Shown here: one piece after another, positions 25,667 to 37,000 of the stretch
Numbering within the stretch: the first letter of the stretch is position 1
How the letters are laid out: each line of letters starts with the position of its first letter
Assembly (NCBI GenBank): GCA_009741485.1
Contig: CM019227.1
Location: 14,724,730 to 14,788,729, forward strand
Source of the DNA: Malurus cyaneus samueli
Taxonomy: Eukaryota > Chordata > Aves > Passeriformes > Maluridae
Length of the DNA stretch: 64,000 nucleotides
Direction of reading: 5' to 3'
Notes under the pieces: generated by a model
Databases searched by the model: none
What the model was told of the DNA's origin: nothing
The model's input: only the letters and a program-made list of their open reading frames with translations
Made by a program: the position numbers and the translations under genes

Positions 25667-28600
25667 CTGAAACACAAACTCACGCTCTAACTGCGTTGCT
25701 GTGGCACCTTCAATCACATTTTGCAACAATTGAACAACAGTTGGAAAGGTACGGTCATGCTGCAGCTCGGGTAAACGCACGGGAAATACCGCAGTGAAAT
25801 GTTAAGGGGATATTTTGGTGAAGGGTTAAGCGAAAATCGAGCACCACAAACTTTTGAAGACCTGTCCCAAAGATCAGGAGAAAGCAATGAACTATATTGA
25901 TCAGTGAAAGCTTTTTCACAAGACAATAGTGAGTTCTTCTTCAAGTTTTGAAGTAGCAATTGTTCTCCTGAACCAAGTGTATGTATATTCACAAAGCAAA
26001 GCTGAACTTAAAAGATAAACTTGGCTAATAATCAATTCTTTTTCAGTACAAAATTTGATTTATCATGCCTGGTTGATTAAGCCTATGAATTTGTGCACTC
26101 AATTAACACTTAATGTTACATAGGTTTCCAATTTACACATAAAATTATAATGAAGAAGCAAAATTCTCTTCTTCCATGAATTAACATTCAGTTGCATGTA
26201 ACAGTAATTCCAGCTGTTCAATTAAGCAAACAGGACAAACAAACACACATTGGAAAGGAATTGAGTGCAGTGATGCATTGATTATCAAACTGTGAAAACA
26301 GCAGAGCTTCCTGTTCAATGGACCACGGTGTGATATCAACCATTTCCAAATGATCTCAGCATGCCAATTAACAGCCCCAGCCCCGGCCCCGCTGATCACA
26401 CAAACACGATTTACGTCCCAATTAGAATTCTCCCCCAGCACCCTCTGGGACAGGGGGCTGCAGGGCTGCCTTCCCCACCTACCCCCTCCTTAGCAAAGAG
26501 CTGAGTAAGACACTGAGTAAGTCAGCTTTGAGTAAAATTCACTCTTTTGCTGAAGTGCTCACTTTAATGGATTGATTTTTTTTTTTTTTTTTTTTTTTTT
26601 TTGAAGGCTGCATTTACCCAAGATATTGTGCTGAAGCAGGAAGAATAGGCCATGATGTGCCAGCCTTTACTATAACAGCAGCACATTTTTACTAGCTGCA
26701 CTGACTTTTTATGGGTTTTCTGTTTTGATTTTGCAAATAAAGACTCACTCTTTTCAGAAAAGCCATCTGAACTATTTTTACAAGCTATTTCCCCTTCCCC
26801 ACTTTGCCTGGCAGAACAGCTTTCATCCCTAACAGGTGTTAAACCTTTGTGGGCTTGAAGATTTGCAGCAGGCTGGGTTTGGAAATCAATCGCTCAGCTC
26901 ACAATGCCACATCACCCCAAGAATAAACACCACTTTTACATACCCTGACAGCTCATTAGAAACCCCAGGCTTGGATTGTCAGCTTACTCGAGGAACATTC
27001 TTTCTGATTTTTTTTTTTTTTTAAAGTTCTCACACAGAGAGCAGGAGCTGTCCCTCCCTGCTCCTGGCCAACTCCCTGCCAGCAGCAATTGTGTCACACA
27101 ACCTGGAACAGGCAAGGATAAGGATCTCCTAATGCCCCACGTGCCCTCTGCTTTGCTTGAGACAAAACATCCTCTCATTCTGGATCGTTTGGGTTTGATA
27201 AACCAGCAGGTTTTCACTCTCAGAAATGTGTACCAGGCACACACCGCTGCAATGCAGGCGTGCAGGCCTTGGGATGTCAAATAATGTCACCAGGGGTGAC
27301 CTGAGCCAACAGCAAAGCTGAGAGGAGATAACTCAAACTGCACACAAACTGCACACTTGGGCTGGCCTCTGCCAAAGGGAGAGAGGATATAAATGTAGCT
27401 GTTCTCCTCTCCTGGGTTTTGAGGGCTAAATATGACACTTTTTTTTTTTTCTCTCTTTTTCCCCAAGTGCTGCTATGAGGAAGATGCTGAGCCTGTTTTT
27501 GTGGTGGCACACCATCAGCCTGGCAGGGCTCTGTTCCCTGGGGTGTCCATCTCCCTTGCTTGTCCTGCTGTCCACTCCTAAAACCCCACAGAGAAAAGCA
27601 AGAGCCACCCCAGGCCAGCCCAGCACAGCTCCCAGCACACTGTGGAATTGAGAGCAGGACACCACGAGCTGCTCTGAATGGCAGAAAAAAATTAAACAAG
27701 CTGATCTGAAATCTGCTGGGCTCTGGGAGGATTGGTTCCTTCTTTTATTTATCACCAAAAATCGGTCAGGCTGTGATGGCAGACCCTTTCTTGCTCCCTC
27801 AGTGCAAGAGCTACATTCCTTTTGTGCTCATGTTTTGATTTGCTTTCAGAGGATTTCTGCTGCACAAGAGGAGCTCAACTCTGAACTTTATTAAGATGTT
27901 TTGGATTTGGCAATCAAGCTGACATTTATGAGAGCCCTGGCAAGAATGAGAGTAAAGCAATATAAATAAAAAGAGATTGGAGGTATTGAATTTGCCTGAA
28001 TTCTCTGGAGAACTAAAAAGCAGGATGTATCTGGGGATCAGGGAAAACCTAATTCCCTACCTTCCCATGCCATGAACTCCTAATTATAAAATAAACTATG
28101 ATAAATTACACACTAAAATATGCTTGAGCAATTTTTTTATGGGGGTTATGTTCTGCAATTTTGGTGGTGTAGAAGTTTTCTCAATTGTTTTGTTTCAATT
28201 ATTTCAGGTGAATTTTGGTTGTTGTAGGAAGAAAACACTTGGAAATACCCTTTACACAGGGAATTGGTGTGGGAATCTGCTTCAAACCCCTCAACTCAAC
28301 TTCTGTGATAAATTCTACTTGAGAATTTTCCTCTAATTTTGAACTTGGCTGATACCTTAGATGAAGAATACACCAGTAATCATCACTACATCTGCATCTC
28401 TTGGGTAATGGGATATATTTATCCTCATACCTTAGACTATATTGCAAAATAAAATACTTAGAACAAAATTATGCAATAATTAAAATGAATAACAATTTTC
28501 AGTTCCTACATATTAGAAATGTTTTAGGAATTCTTTATTTCCCCCCTTATCTTTACATTCAGGGGGAAAATACCTACCGTTATGCTTTGGATTATTATTT

Positions 28601-28918
28601 TGAAAATTCAGCTAAAATGATAAATTCAGATACTAAAACGAAAAAAGTATCTACTACCTTATCTGTGCTCCCATATTTGCTACTTCCAAAACAATGATAA
28701 AACAGTGTTACAGCAGCTAAAGAAGTTTTAAAAATTCAGAACATTGTCACTTCCTGTGACTTTGTAACCAAATCTGGAAAATTAAATGTAACTGGTGAAC
28801 TATTTTTGCCACTTGCACACACAGAATCCATAATCTCAGATAATTGTTGGAGTATCTGTATGATTTTGAACCAATCTACGTCCAGCATGGTGAGGTTTTC
28901 CCATTGGGGGTGTCATAC
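25667..28918 (-). other. RBFOX1: RBFOX1 intron between M43 and the 65-nt exon (3,252 nt)
   Basis: Donor gtatga, acceptor tttgtgtttcag. It contains a T27 run (26576-26602) and GC-rich stretches at about 26380-26480 and 27040-27700. A GCAUG pentamer on the sense strand lies about 90 nt before the 65-nt exon (near 25758). No other gene is seen. Confidence 0.85.
26576..26602. repeat. Poly-T tract (27 bases)
   Basis: Simple homopolymer in the M43 to 65-nt-exon intron. It is poly-A on the sense strand. Confidence 0.95.
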
Positions 28919-28961
28919 CTGGGGTAACTTATTGCCATACACAGGCTTCTGAAACACTGCT
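28919..28961 (-). CDS. RBFOX1: RBFOX1 43-nt muscle-type alternative exon (M43)
   Basis: Read after the preceding GG, the 43 nt encode G-AVFQKPVYGNKLPQ and continue in frame into GGYAAYRYAQ. The acceptor is ctgtttttttatag and the donor gtatga. Position (after B40), exact 43-nt length and the core PVYGNKL identify it as the muscle-type exon; the mammalian peptide as I recall it is VVYQEPVYGNKLLQ. Four residues differ: V to A, Y to F, E to K, and L to P near the end. The frame and both splice sites are intact, so it looks functional but less constrained than B40. No UGCAUG is visible within about 300 nt of either splice site, unlike B40. Including it together with B40 shifts the frame and produces TAA at codon 11 of the exon. 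It might be misassigned only if the locus were a paralogue, which the neighbouring exons argue against. Confidence 0.9.
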
Positions 28962-30404
28962 CTATAAAAAAACAGAAATGGAATGATTTGAATGAGGAAG
29001 GAAGGATGGAAAGGAAAGATGTGAGGAAGGAACTGAGAAAAATTCCCCAGAGCAATTCATTAGAATTCTCCTCTCAATGTTTTCTACGTCTTGGTGGTTC
29101 AGGCAAACAGAAAAAGAGCAGTGGGGATCTGTCAGAGATCAGTTGCTGATTTTTATAGAGAAATCTTTAGCAATTTTAGAAGGAAATCACACACATTTTA
29201 CATATGATAAAATGGAAATGAACAGAAAATTAAACACAACTGAATGTTTAAATAAAGTGTGTGTATATCTGCACTAAGACTAATTTCCACAAATTTGCCC
29301 AGACAAAATCTAGAGATTACAAACCCGCATATACACGTGTACTACTCCTCACAAAATAGCCAAATTCTGTTTTTTCCCATCATCTCAGATGTCCTGACAG
29401 TCTTTACTGTAAACTCACAAAGTGACTCTAAATAATGAGTATTTTTTTTTGTTTTCTTTTTCTATTAGCTACATATTTGATATTTCATCTGAATGTTGAG
29501 AGTTCATTTTCCTCAATTTACACTTCCTATACTTCCTTTCACTCAAGCATCTCAAAGTATTTTGTGAATGTAAATTAATCAAGATTCTAAACTTCTTTAG
29601 GACTGAGAATTAGACCTGCCCTATTAACTACAAATAGAAGAATGGTATTAAAAAGAACATCAATTACACCCAGAGCTGCAGAATATAAAAGTTGTCGGTT
29701 CCTTTTCCTCCACTCTCATGCTATTGAAATTTTATTCTGACCCCAGAGTAAAACTTTGATTCGGGAATTTAAGAGTAAACAAACAATTCTACCACCAATT
29801 TGTGCTGGCTCAGATTCTGGAAAGTTTGGGGCATTTCTACCAAACACAATCATCAGGGTTGGTTTGGTACCTTTTTGAAAGTTCTGTTTATATCAGAAAC
29901 AAAGATGAGATGAGATGTTCATCCATACACATTCTTTTAAAACTTTTTAAAGGGTACCATGGAGTGTTCCAGCACAAAGAGCAGGGGAAGGAACAACCCA
30001 TTGCTCCCTGGGGACCCTTCTGCCCTTGGAAAAGTCATTTCTCCACTCCTCACGAGTTTCTGTGAGTCACAGGAAATGGCACACCCTTCCACTTGCAAAA
30101 CACAAAATAATTCTTGGTTCTTGAAAGAAAAACTTCAGTGCTATCTCAATTTCCTCACTTTTCACATCAGAACAAAGCCTTTCAGGGGACCTGATGGCTT
30201 TGAGGGGCTCCTGTGTGGGGTCAGGGGAATGTTGATTAAATAATTAGCTCTGCTTTTCCATTGGGAAACAAATATATCCTCCATCCCTGATTCCATCTGG
30301 GCTTTGAGCTACAGCTGGTGGCAACAGCTATTGGGAAATTGTCTCATTCTGTACATCTGACCACTAAAATCTGCCTAGATCTTGCCCAGCAGCTCAAAGA
30401 AACA

Positions 30405-30620
30405 AACACACAAACAAAAAAAACCCCAAAAAACAAAACCAAACCCCAAACAAACAAAATCCCCCCAAAAAGCAAAAAAAACAAACAAAACAAAACAAAA
30501 AATACCAAAAAAACAAAAAAACAAAAAACGCAAAAAAATCCCAAAAAAAAAAAACCACCACCACCACCAAAAAAAAAAAAAAAAAAAAAAAAAAAAGAAA
30601 AAAAGAAAAAGAAAAAATAA
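30405..30620. repeat. About 215-bp A/C low-complexity tract
   Basis: The plus strand is almost entirely A with interspersed C: (CAAA)n, CCCC clusters, a CCACCACCACCACC block, then 28 consecutive A followed by GAAAAA units. The RBFOX1 transcript therefore has a long U-rich tract with G clusters in the intron between B40 and M43, about 1.45-1.65 kb before M43. It was probably built by expansion of a poly-A tail or slippage. Confidence 0.95.
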
Positions 30621-33504
30621 GACAAAAAACCTCCAAATATCTCATAAACCTCTACATGTCTATTTTACCATGGATTCTGTCCACTGCAGTATCCCAGGTC
30701 CAGAATCCTGGGGAGTTTAGCAAACCTTGCTCTGGGCAGTACCACTGATGAATGGCCATGGTTAAACCATTACCCAGGGACTCCTGGAGCTGCTGGTGAC
30801 AGCCTTTGGAAGGTTCTCGTGTTTCTGAGCCTTCCCTCATTTTAGGTGAGGATTGATGACTGACATATTCTGTAAACATTCTTTATGACAATGGTAATAA
30901 AACAAGAAAAAAAAAAGGAACAGATTTTAGAAAAAGCAGAGCAAAAGTGTAGAGCTGTTATTCTAACTGCATATTTCTGAGACTGTTGCTATTTTTTGCT
31001 TCATTTTGTGGAGTGTATTTTCTTATTTTCACAGGTGTCAATCTTCATCTAAGAACTTCTATATTTGCTGGCAGGCAACTTTAATTCTCTTTTAATGACT
31101 TTTTCTCTTAGTGAATCAATACTTAATTTTAAAAGGTCTTCCTTACTTCCTAATAATCTCCTTTATTTTTCCTACTCAAAGGCACATTTAAAAGGGAATT
31201 CAATAGCTCAGCTATTTCAGAAGGATTATTGCATTCCATATAGAATTATATGAAATATAGAATATATTATATTACATCTAGAATAATGGCTGTTGATTTT
31301 TCGCTTTAGACAGTGCTTTCCACCTATTTTTATATTCGTAATCTCTTCTGTTTCACTGTTAGTATTGAGCAGCTCTGGATATTTGCTGCTCTTGGTTCAC
31401 CCTGCACTTTTTGCCCATCCAGTATCTTTTTGTGTCTCCTCTCCCCTCTCTCCTTTCCCCTAAATCTGTGGTTTCTCTCACCATGTTGATCCTTAATTAT
31501 AAAAAAGTAGCACAGTCTCCATTACTGCTGATTGTCAGTGTAACCAGAGCAGGGTGGAACCCACTCTGATACACCCATTAATGTATATTTTTTATCTTTT
31601 CACTCCTCTGTGTCTCATTTTGCTTTCTGTGGTATTTCTCAGGTTCCTTTCTCTCCAATCTGCTATTAAAAACTACATTGTTTAAATGTTTTTTTTTTTC
31701 TCCTTTTCCTCACAGAGCATTTGTCATTTCACAGAGCTTCAGCTTTGCACTTAAAATGAAAAGCTGAGTGGAGCTGTGTCATAAACAATTGGGATTTAAT
31801 AAATAACTTGGTCTGCAGCAAACTGCTCCACTAAGAACTAATACACTGTGAATTTTAAGGTTTCATTTGATTTATGCCAGTTCTATCTCCCTCCCTCCCC
31901 TGCGAACACTTTATATGCAAGAATGCACAAATGTGAAGAAAAATTATTTATAAAAGAAAAAAGATTTGTATTTTATAAAGAAATTAAATTTCCAGAAGAG
32001 TGTTTTAATTCTGTCATCTGCTATAAAGACAAACATTCTGTTGCATTAAGAGAACTAAGACATGCAATCAGAAATACAAGGCTGAGAGCGAGTGAAAATC
32101 GGGGAGTTATTCCATTTTCTGGTGCACACAACTACTGCAGACAACAAAACTGAGGCTATCCTAGAAATTAGTCATTTGTTCAGTATCTTAAATCACTCTC
32201 CATTTGGAAACAAAATGTTAAGGTCTGTGGGAGGGTGGGAGGCCAGCTAAAAATAATATTGTTAATCAGCAAAGAGATATTCCTGGCTTTCAGCAGCAGT
32301 GGGTTCCAAACCTACAAACTGCTCCAGTAACATTGAGTTCCCACCTATTTTCTCATCCTGAGGAAGATGTCTTGCTGCCCTGTGGATTTTTGGGTTGGCA
32401 AACTGAGGGAAATGGATGTCAAACTCTTCTGACAGCTTTAAGGAACGTGAAAATTGGGAACCACACTTGAAAAAATTCCACACTGTGACACGTGTTCCAT
32501 AGAGCTCAAAAATTGGGCAGCAACATGTTTGGGTGAGATTGGAGCCACTTCTTTGGCTTGAGAGGACTTTAACCCTCGCTAATTTATTTTAAATATGTTT
32601 TTAAGCTGCACAAATGAATTTTCAGATAAGGATCAGCCTTTCCACCTCCATCAGAAAAACAAAACTTACTTCATCCATAAATTCAAATTGTTTTCCTTCT
32701 TTATATAAAACTTACTAAAAAAAATCTGTTCCCTGGGGAATAGTTCTAGAAGACTGCTGATAATGAACACAAGGGATGTTTTCTAGCATTGCCTATTTAA
32801 TTTTTCATATTCATACAAATTTCAACTCATCCCTCTTGTTTTGTCTCAACTGAGACAGTGCAAGTAGGTTACAGAAAGTTGTCTGATGAAACAAAGTGGA
32901 CACCTGTAACTTAGGACCAGATTGCTTTATTAAAATAATAGCAAAAGTAAAATATTCCTTACTACCGGTGAAATATTTTACATCTACATATAAGGTATAT
33001 GAATTAATTAGTTCAGAAGAGTGAAATTTCGCCTCAAGCCCCTGAAACCTCTTACATCCTCAGACATTTGGAGCCTCTTTGCATCATGATAAAATGTTGG
33101 TAAAAAAAAACAAAAAACAGTGTATGAAACTTGAAACAAATAACAAAAAAATGTAAAAAATATTATTTAAAATGAAATTGGTGAACAACTAGGTGCATAG
33201 ATAATGATGGATATGATGGATACAGGACTATTATTCTTTCCTGACATCATAATCCACTTGTGTTGTGAGGATCCCTTTAAACCCATCTCCTTTAAGTTGA
33301 AAGGAGTGGATTTTAGAAGTGCTGCTAGAATTCTACTCATATCACAGAGAATACATTCCCATGTCTTAAACTCACTCTGCCATTAATCTCTGCTATCACC
33401 ACAGCCTCTACAAACACCCAGTGCTGGCTGGATTTGGGAAACCTGTATCTCTCCATGAACTATTTTCATACTTCAAGTTTTAATAATATTCAGCTTGCCT
33501 TGAT

Positions 33505-33555
33505 TTTTTATTTTTTGTTTTTGTTTTTTTTTTTTGTTTTTTTGGTTTTTTTTGT
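33505..33555. repeat. T-rich low-complexity tract
   Basis: Runs of T interrupted by single A or G bases, about 340 nt downstream of B40 in transcription direction. It is A-rich on the sense strand. Confidence 0.9.
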
Positions 33556-33872
33556 AAAGAGCTTGTGGGGATTTGCAAAAGAATGTTTCTGCTTTGCTTT
33601 ATTTTTTCTTTGAACTTCAATTAGGGAGGGAGACGCCCCTCCACACACGCACACACATTTTTCACATCTTTTTGCATTCATTCAGCATTTGATTGAAGAG
33701 TTAATTCAGCTCCACTGAACAATGATAGATGTAATGAACAGAAAGGTCTTCCAATGTGAGAGATATTCTTCTCAATTCTTTCTGACAGGCAAGGGATGGT
33801 AAATAGACAAAACAGAGTCAAGCTAGGCAGCAAACTTGTAAAAAGGATGACTCTGGTAATGTACAAGGACAG

Positions 33873-33878
33873 CATGCA
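33873..33878 (-). promoter_or_regulatory. UGCAUG RBFOX site 18 nt downstream of exon B40
   Basis: The plus strand reads CATGCA, so the pre-mRNA has UGCAUG at intron +18 to +23 from the B40 donor. RBFOX proteins binding downstream of an exon normally promote its inclusion, so this is a likely autoregulatory enhancer of the RBFOX1 transcript. Confidence 0.75.
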
Positions 33879-33895
33879 CATCAATGAATACTTAC

Positions 33896-33935
33896 ATAAA
33901 TGTCTGCACCATAAAATCCATCCTGGTATACAACA
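33896..33935 (-). CDS. RBFOX1: RBFOX1 40-nt brain-type alternative exon (B40)
   Basis: With the two bases GG of the preceding exon, the 40 nt read G-VVYQDGFYGADIY, then open directly into GGYAAYRYAQ of the 65-nt exon. The acceptor is gtgtgcatccttgcag and the donor a near-consensus gtaagt. The peptide is identical to the mammalian brain-type exon (B40) as I know it. In mammals it is included mainly in neural transcripts and alternates with the 43-nt muscle exon. A possible branch point, cactaat, lies about 35 nt upstream of the acceptor. UGCAUG occurs at intron +18 to +23 downstream and again about 50 nt upstream, so RBFOX proteins themselves could act on this exon. If joined to M43, the frame hits TAA in M43. 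Confidence 0.96.
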
Positions 33936-33984
33936 CTGCAAGGATGCACACACAAAGAAAAACATCCATATTAGTGCATTTCCA

Positions 33985-33990
33985 CATGCA
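33985..33990 (-). promoter_or_regulatory. UGCAUG RBFOX site about 50 nt upstream of exon B40
   Basis: The plus strand reads CATGCA here, placing UGCAUG 50-55 nt before the B40 acceptor, just upstream of a candidate branch point (cactaat, 33970-33976). Upstream RBFOX binding generally favours skipping, so it could oppose the downstream site. The adjoining bases also form ATGCAAAT, an octamer, on the plus strand. Confidence 0.6.
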
Positions 33991-34030
33991 AATGCCACCA
34001 ACCCCTGCACAGCTGAGGTTAGTCTCTCAC

Positions 34031-34056
34031 AAGAACAGAGGGGAGGGGGAGGAAGG
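34031..34056 (-). promoter_or_regulatory. CU/C-rich intronic tract upstream of B40
   Basis: On the transcribed strand this is an almost pure pyrimidine stretch with CCTTCCTCCCCCTCCCCTCT followed by GTTCTT. It lies about 95-120 nt before the B40 acceptor. Such tracts bind PCBP/hnRNP K (C-rich) and PTB (UUCU). It may help repress B40 in non-neural cells. Function is inferred. Confidence 0.4.
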
Positions 34057-37000
34057 CACTCTTCACATTGGTTAGGGAGGTTGGGAGCAATTTTCACAAG
34101 TGAACCTGTAGCAAATACATCATTTTATCAAGTGTGCCAAATGCTTTGTCAAACGGAGGCAAAGCATGGCAGGGCTGCAAAAGACTTTTGATAAGGTTTG
34201 GGGGCTTTTTTTCTTCTCCTTTTTATTTTGAGTTGTAAGAAACCACATATTGACAGCATTTTTTTTCCCCTATTACAATTTTCAGTGGGTCAATCCTCCA
34301 ATCAGTTTCAATACCTTAATAAAAAGCTAGCTCTTGAAGTACTGCTTTCTTATCCTGCAGTTAGGCTGACCCTCTGGATAAAAAGGGTTACTTCTCATTA
34401 CTTGGATGCCAAACAAAACACAGCCTGAATTGAAATGGTGAGAGGAGTGGGTGAAATAATTGTGCTGGTGGTGTTCTACCCACTGGGTCAAATCTCAATA
34501 TTCAGCGTACACAGAGGTGAGAGAATCCATAGGTATGGCACTGTTGCCTTGATGCACATTTCCAGTAGTGACAACGGGTCTGTTGAGAATTTCATAGAGT
34601 TACTCTTGAGAAAAACAAAAAACAAACAAACTTTCCCTACTTGAGCATTTTACAGCTTTGGCAAACATGCCAGCATTTCTGAGCTCCCCAGTTTGGTTGG
34701 ACATTACTAGTTCTTCTCTGTAAAAAACGTGGTGACGTTGCTGCTACCAGTTCACCCAGAGACTGCCTCCTTTCAGCTGAGATAAATCATCAGTGTAAAC
34801 AGTGAAAGATCCTCAACCCTTCAGGATAAATGACACAGTATGACAAAGACAGCTTAAATGATTACACGAAATAAAACGTGCAACTGCACAACAGTGGCCT
34901 ACCAATTACACCCATTAGGTAATTCCTGCAATTTTACATCCATTTGGCAGCTCTCCAACTTAAAATGTGGATTTCCAATATCAGTATCAACCCAAGCTGT
35001 TTCAACAGCTAAGTATGAGAGCACACAATAGGGTTTGTTTCCAGCAATATTTTCAATTTAGGAATACTGTTATCTAGGAATAATAGTTACTACCAAGTTG
35101 CTAGCCTAATCCATTTTGCAATTCCAACGAGGATTTTCATGTCAGAAATAGAACTGATCTATTCAGGTCGATGACCAAACCCCACAGGGCTGAGCTGGTA
35201 TGTGTCTAAGTCAGAATTGCTTGAGAAAATCATAAATATGCACACATGCACACAGAGACATGGATAAAACCACACTGATGATGGAAGTCTGCAATGGAAT
35301 ACTAATGGGTGAAAACTCAGCTCCACTTAAATCAGAGTGTCTGCCATTTGTTTCAGAAGGATCAGACCTTTATTCATATTTTTCTATTTATTATGTCTAT
35401 AAAATCTGGCCTACACTGGCAACTTTCAAAGAGTTTGTTATTTCTATTGTAGTGTCCCTTCATTTTGGTTTCAATATTCTGGTTATTTTAAACATTCCAT
35501 GTTTTTCTCATACCTGTTTGCATGTAAGAAATCAAGCATTCCACACAACTGTCAGGTAGGAGCACACAATCAGGACCAGCATGGAAGGACTTTGATGAGG
35601 TGACACACAAATAATATTGATTTTACTGGAGATGGAGGCCCCAAAACGCCAGCCCTTGGTTCCTCATATCCCTGTGCCACTGGAGATGGGGAGGAGTTGG
35701 GGAAGGTGGTTTTGGTTCTGTTTATAACTCTGTTTATAACCATCTAGCTGCGCTTCAACAGGAAATAAATTTCAAACCAAGTGTGTTTTGCTCACGATGG
35801 TAATTGGGAAGAAGCTAACCCAAGGTTTATTTTAACCCAAGAGCTTTTTCTGTACTCTGGAGGAGGAAGAAGAGCACAGCTGGGTGAGGATCTGGCAGCC
35901 AGCTGAGGCCAACCCATCACTGTACATTAAAATACCCCCTCTCAGTTACTATCAAACATTGCTATTCAGGAAATTTTATTTTTAAGACAGCATGTGTCAG
36001 AAAGCGAACTTTTCTTCTTCCTCTAGGTGATCTGTGATTATGCAGCCAAGATGAATAGGGGCTGATAAGTTTTTCATTCCTAAGTGCAGCTGGTTGTAAT
36101 CTTGGACAGGTTCATTCATCCACCTCAGCCTTCCTTCCAGTCATGTTCAGACAGAAACTTATTTTGAGTTCTAATTATGAAACCACTTCATAAACACTAT
36201 GCTGAAAAAAATGTACCCATCACTAAAATAAGACACAGGCATAACTCCATCATTAAACATGGCCAATATTAAAATGAAGGGACAGAATCAGGCAAATGAG
36301 TGTAACAGTCCTAAATAGGACTTGCACTACCAAAAAAAAAAAAAAATCAGCTGATATTCTATGTTATTTCCTCCCTATTATCTTGCATTATGATAGTGAT
36401 ATTAAATAAAAACTCTTCTGATTTTGCTGAAGTTTGAAGAAAAATAATTCTTCACACTTCCATAGATTTGTCAGAGAATATTTCCTCTATTCAGTGTCCT
36501 TGTCATTTGTTGATTCCTGACCTAATCCTACCTGTGGAGTCAAATGTACTTTCCAACATCACCCTTTATCAGAAGGACAAAGAGTAAACCACCAAGAACT
36601 GTGTTTTGCTCCTGTGCTGTTCCTTCCTTCAATGGATAATTTTCTAAGGGGTAATTGGCTTGGCTTATCACCTCTTTTTCTCTCTCTAAAGCTCTGGGCA
36701 GAAAATAAAGAGACTGAAAGCATCACACAGGAACCCATCTACCTACAGCTCCTTTAAAACTTTATATTAAAAAAATAAAAAAAAAAAAAGGTAGACAGAT
36801 AAATCATATGCTCCTTGTAAAACAACACAGTTTTTAAATAGCCACATTACTGAAATCTGAATTACTTCACCCAAGAAATGGATATGTTAATGCGCTTCCT
36901 GGAGGCATTAAAAAGAACAACAAATTTGGGGGGGTTTATTCAGTTGTATTTGATTATTTTGTTGTTCTAGGGAAAACTCAGAGAAGCGATAAACCTTGAT

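Larger units (their letters stand above)
28962..33895 (-). other. RBFOX1: RBFOX1 intron between B40 and M43 (4,934 nt)
   Basis: Donor gtaagt with UGCAUG at +18; acceptor ctgtttttttatag. It holds the 215-bp U-rich (sense) low-complexity tract at 30405-30620, an A-rich tract near 33505-33555 and otherwise ordinary AT-rich intron. The spacing is ample, so steric blocking cannot explain mutual exclusion of the two exons. Confidence 0.85.

Noticed and set aside
27277..27699. 140-codon minus-strand open frame on the RBFOX1 sense strand
   Set aside because: It lies in the M43 to 65-nt-exon intron, has a lysine run from a homopolymer and no similarity to RBFOX1; the exon phases do not need it.
30318..30720. 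Lysine-rich or phenylalanine-rich open frames
   Set aside because: Translations of the A/C low-complexity tract, not proteins.
33640..33660. CA-repeat stretch as a possible regulatory microsatellite
   Set aside because: Only about eight CA units with an interruption; common in introns and too short to make a claim.
33678..34191. Overlapping open frames around B40 on both strands
   Set aside because: Only the 40-nt splice-bounded segment matches RBFOX1; the longer frames are shadows running into intron.
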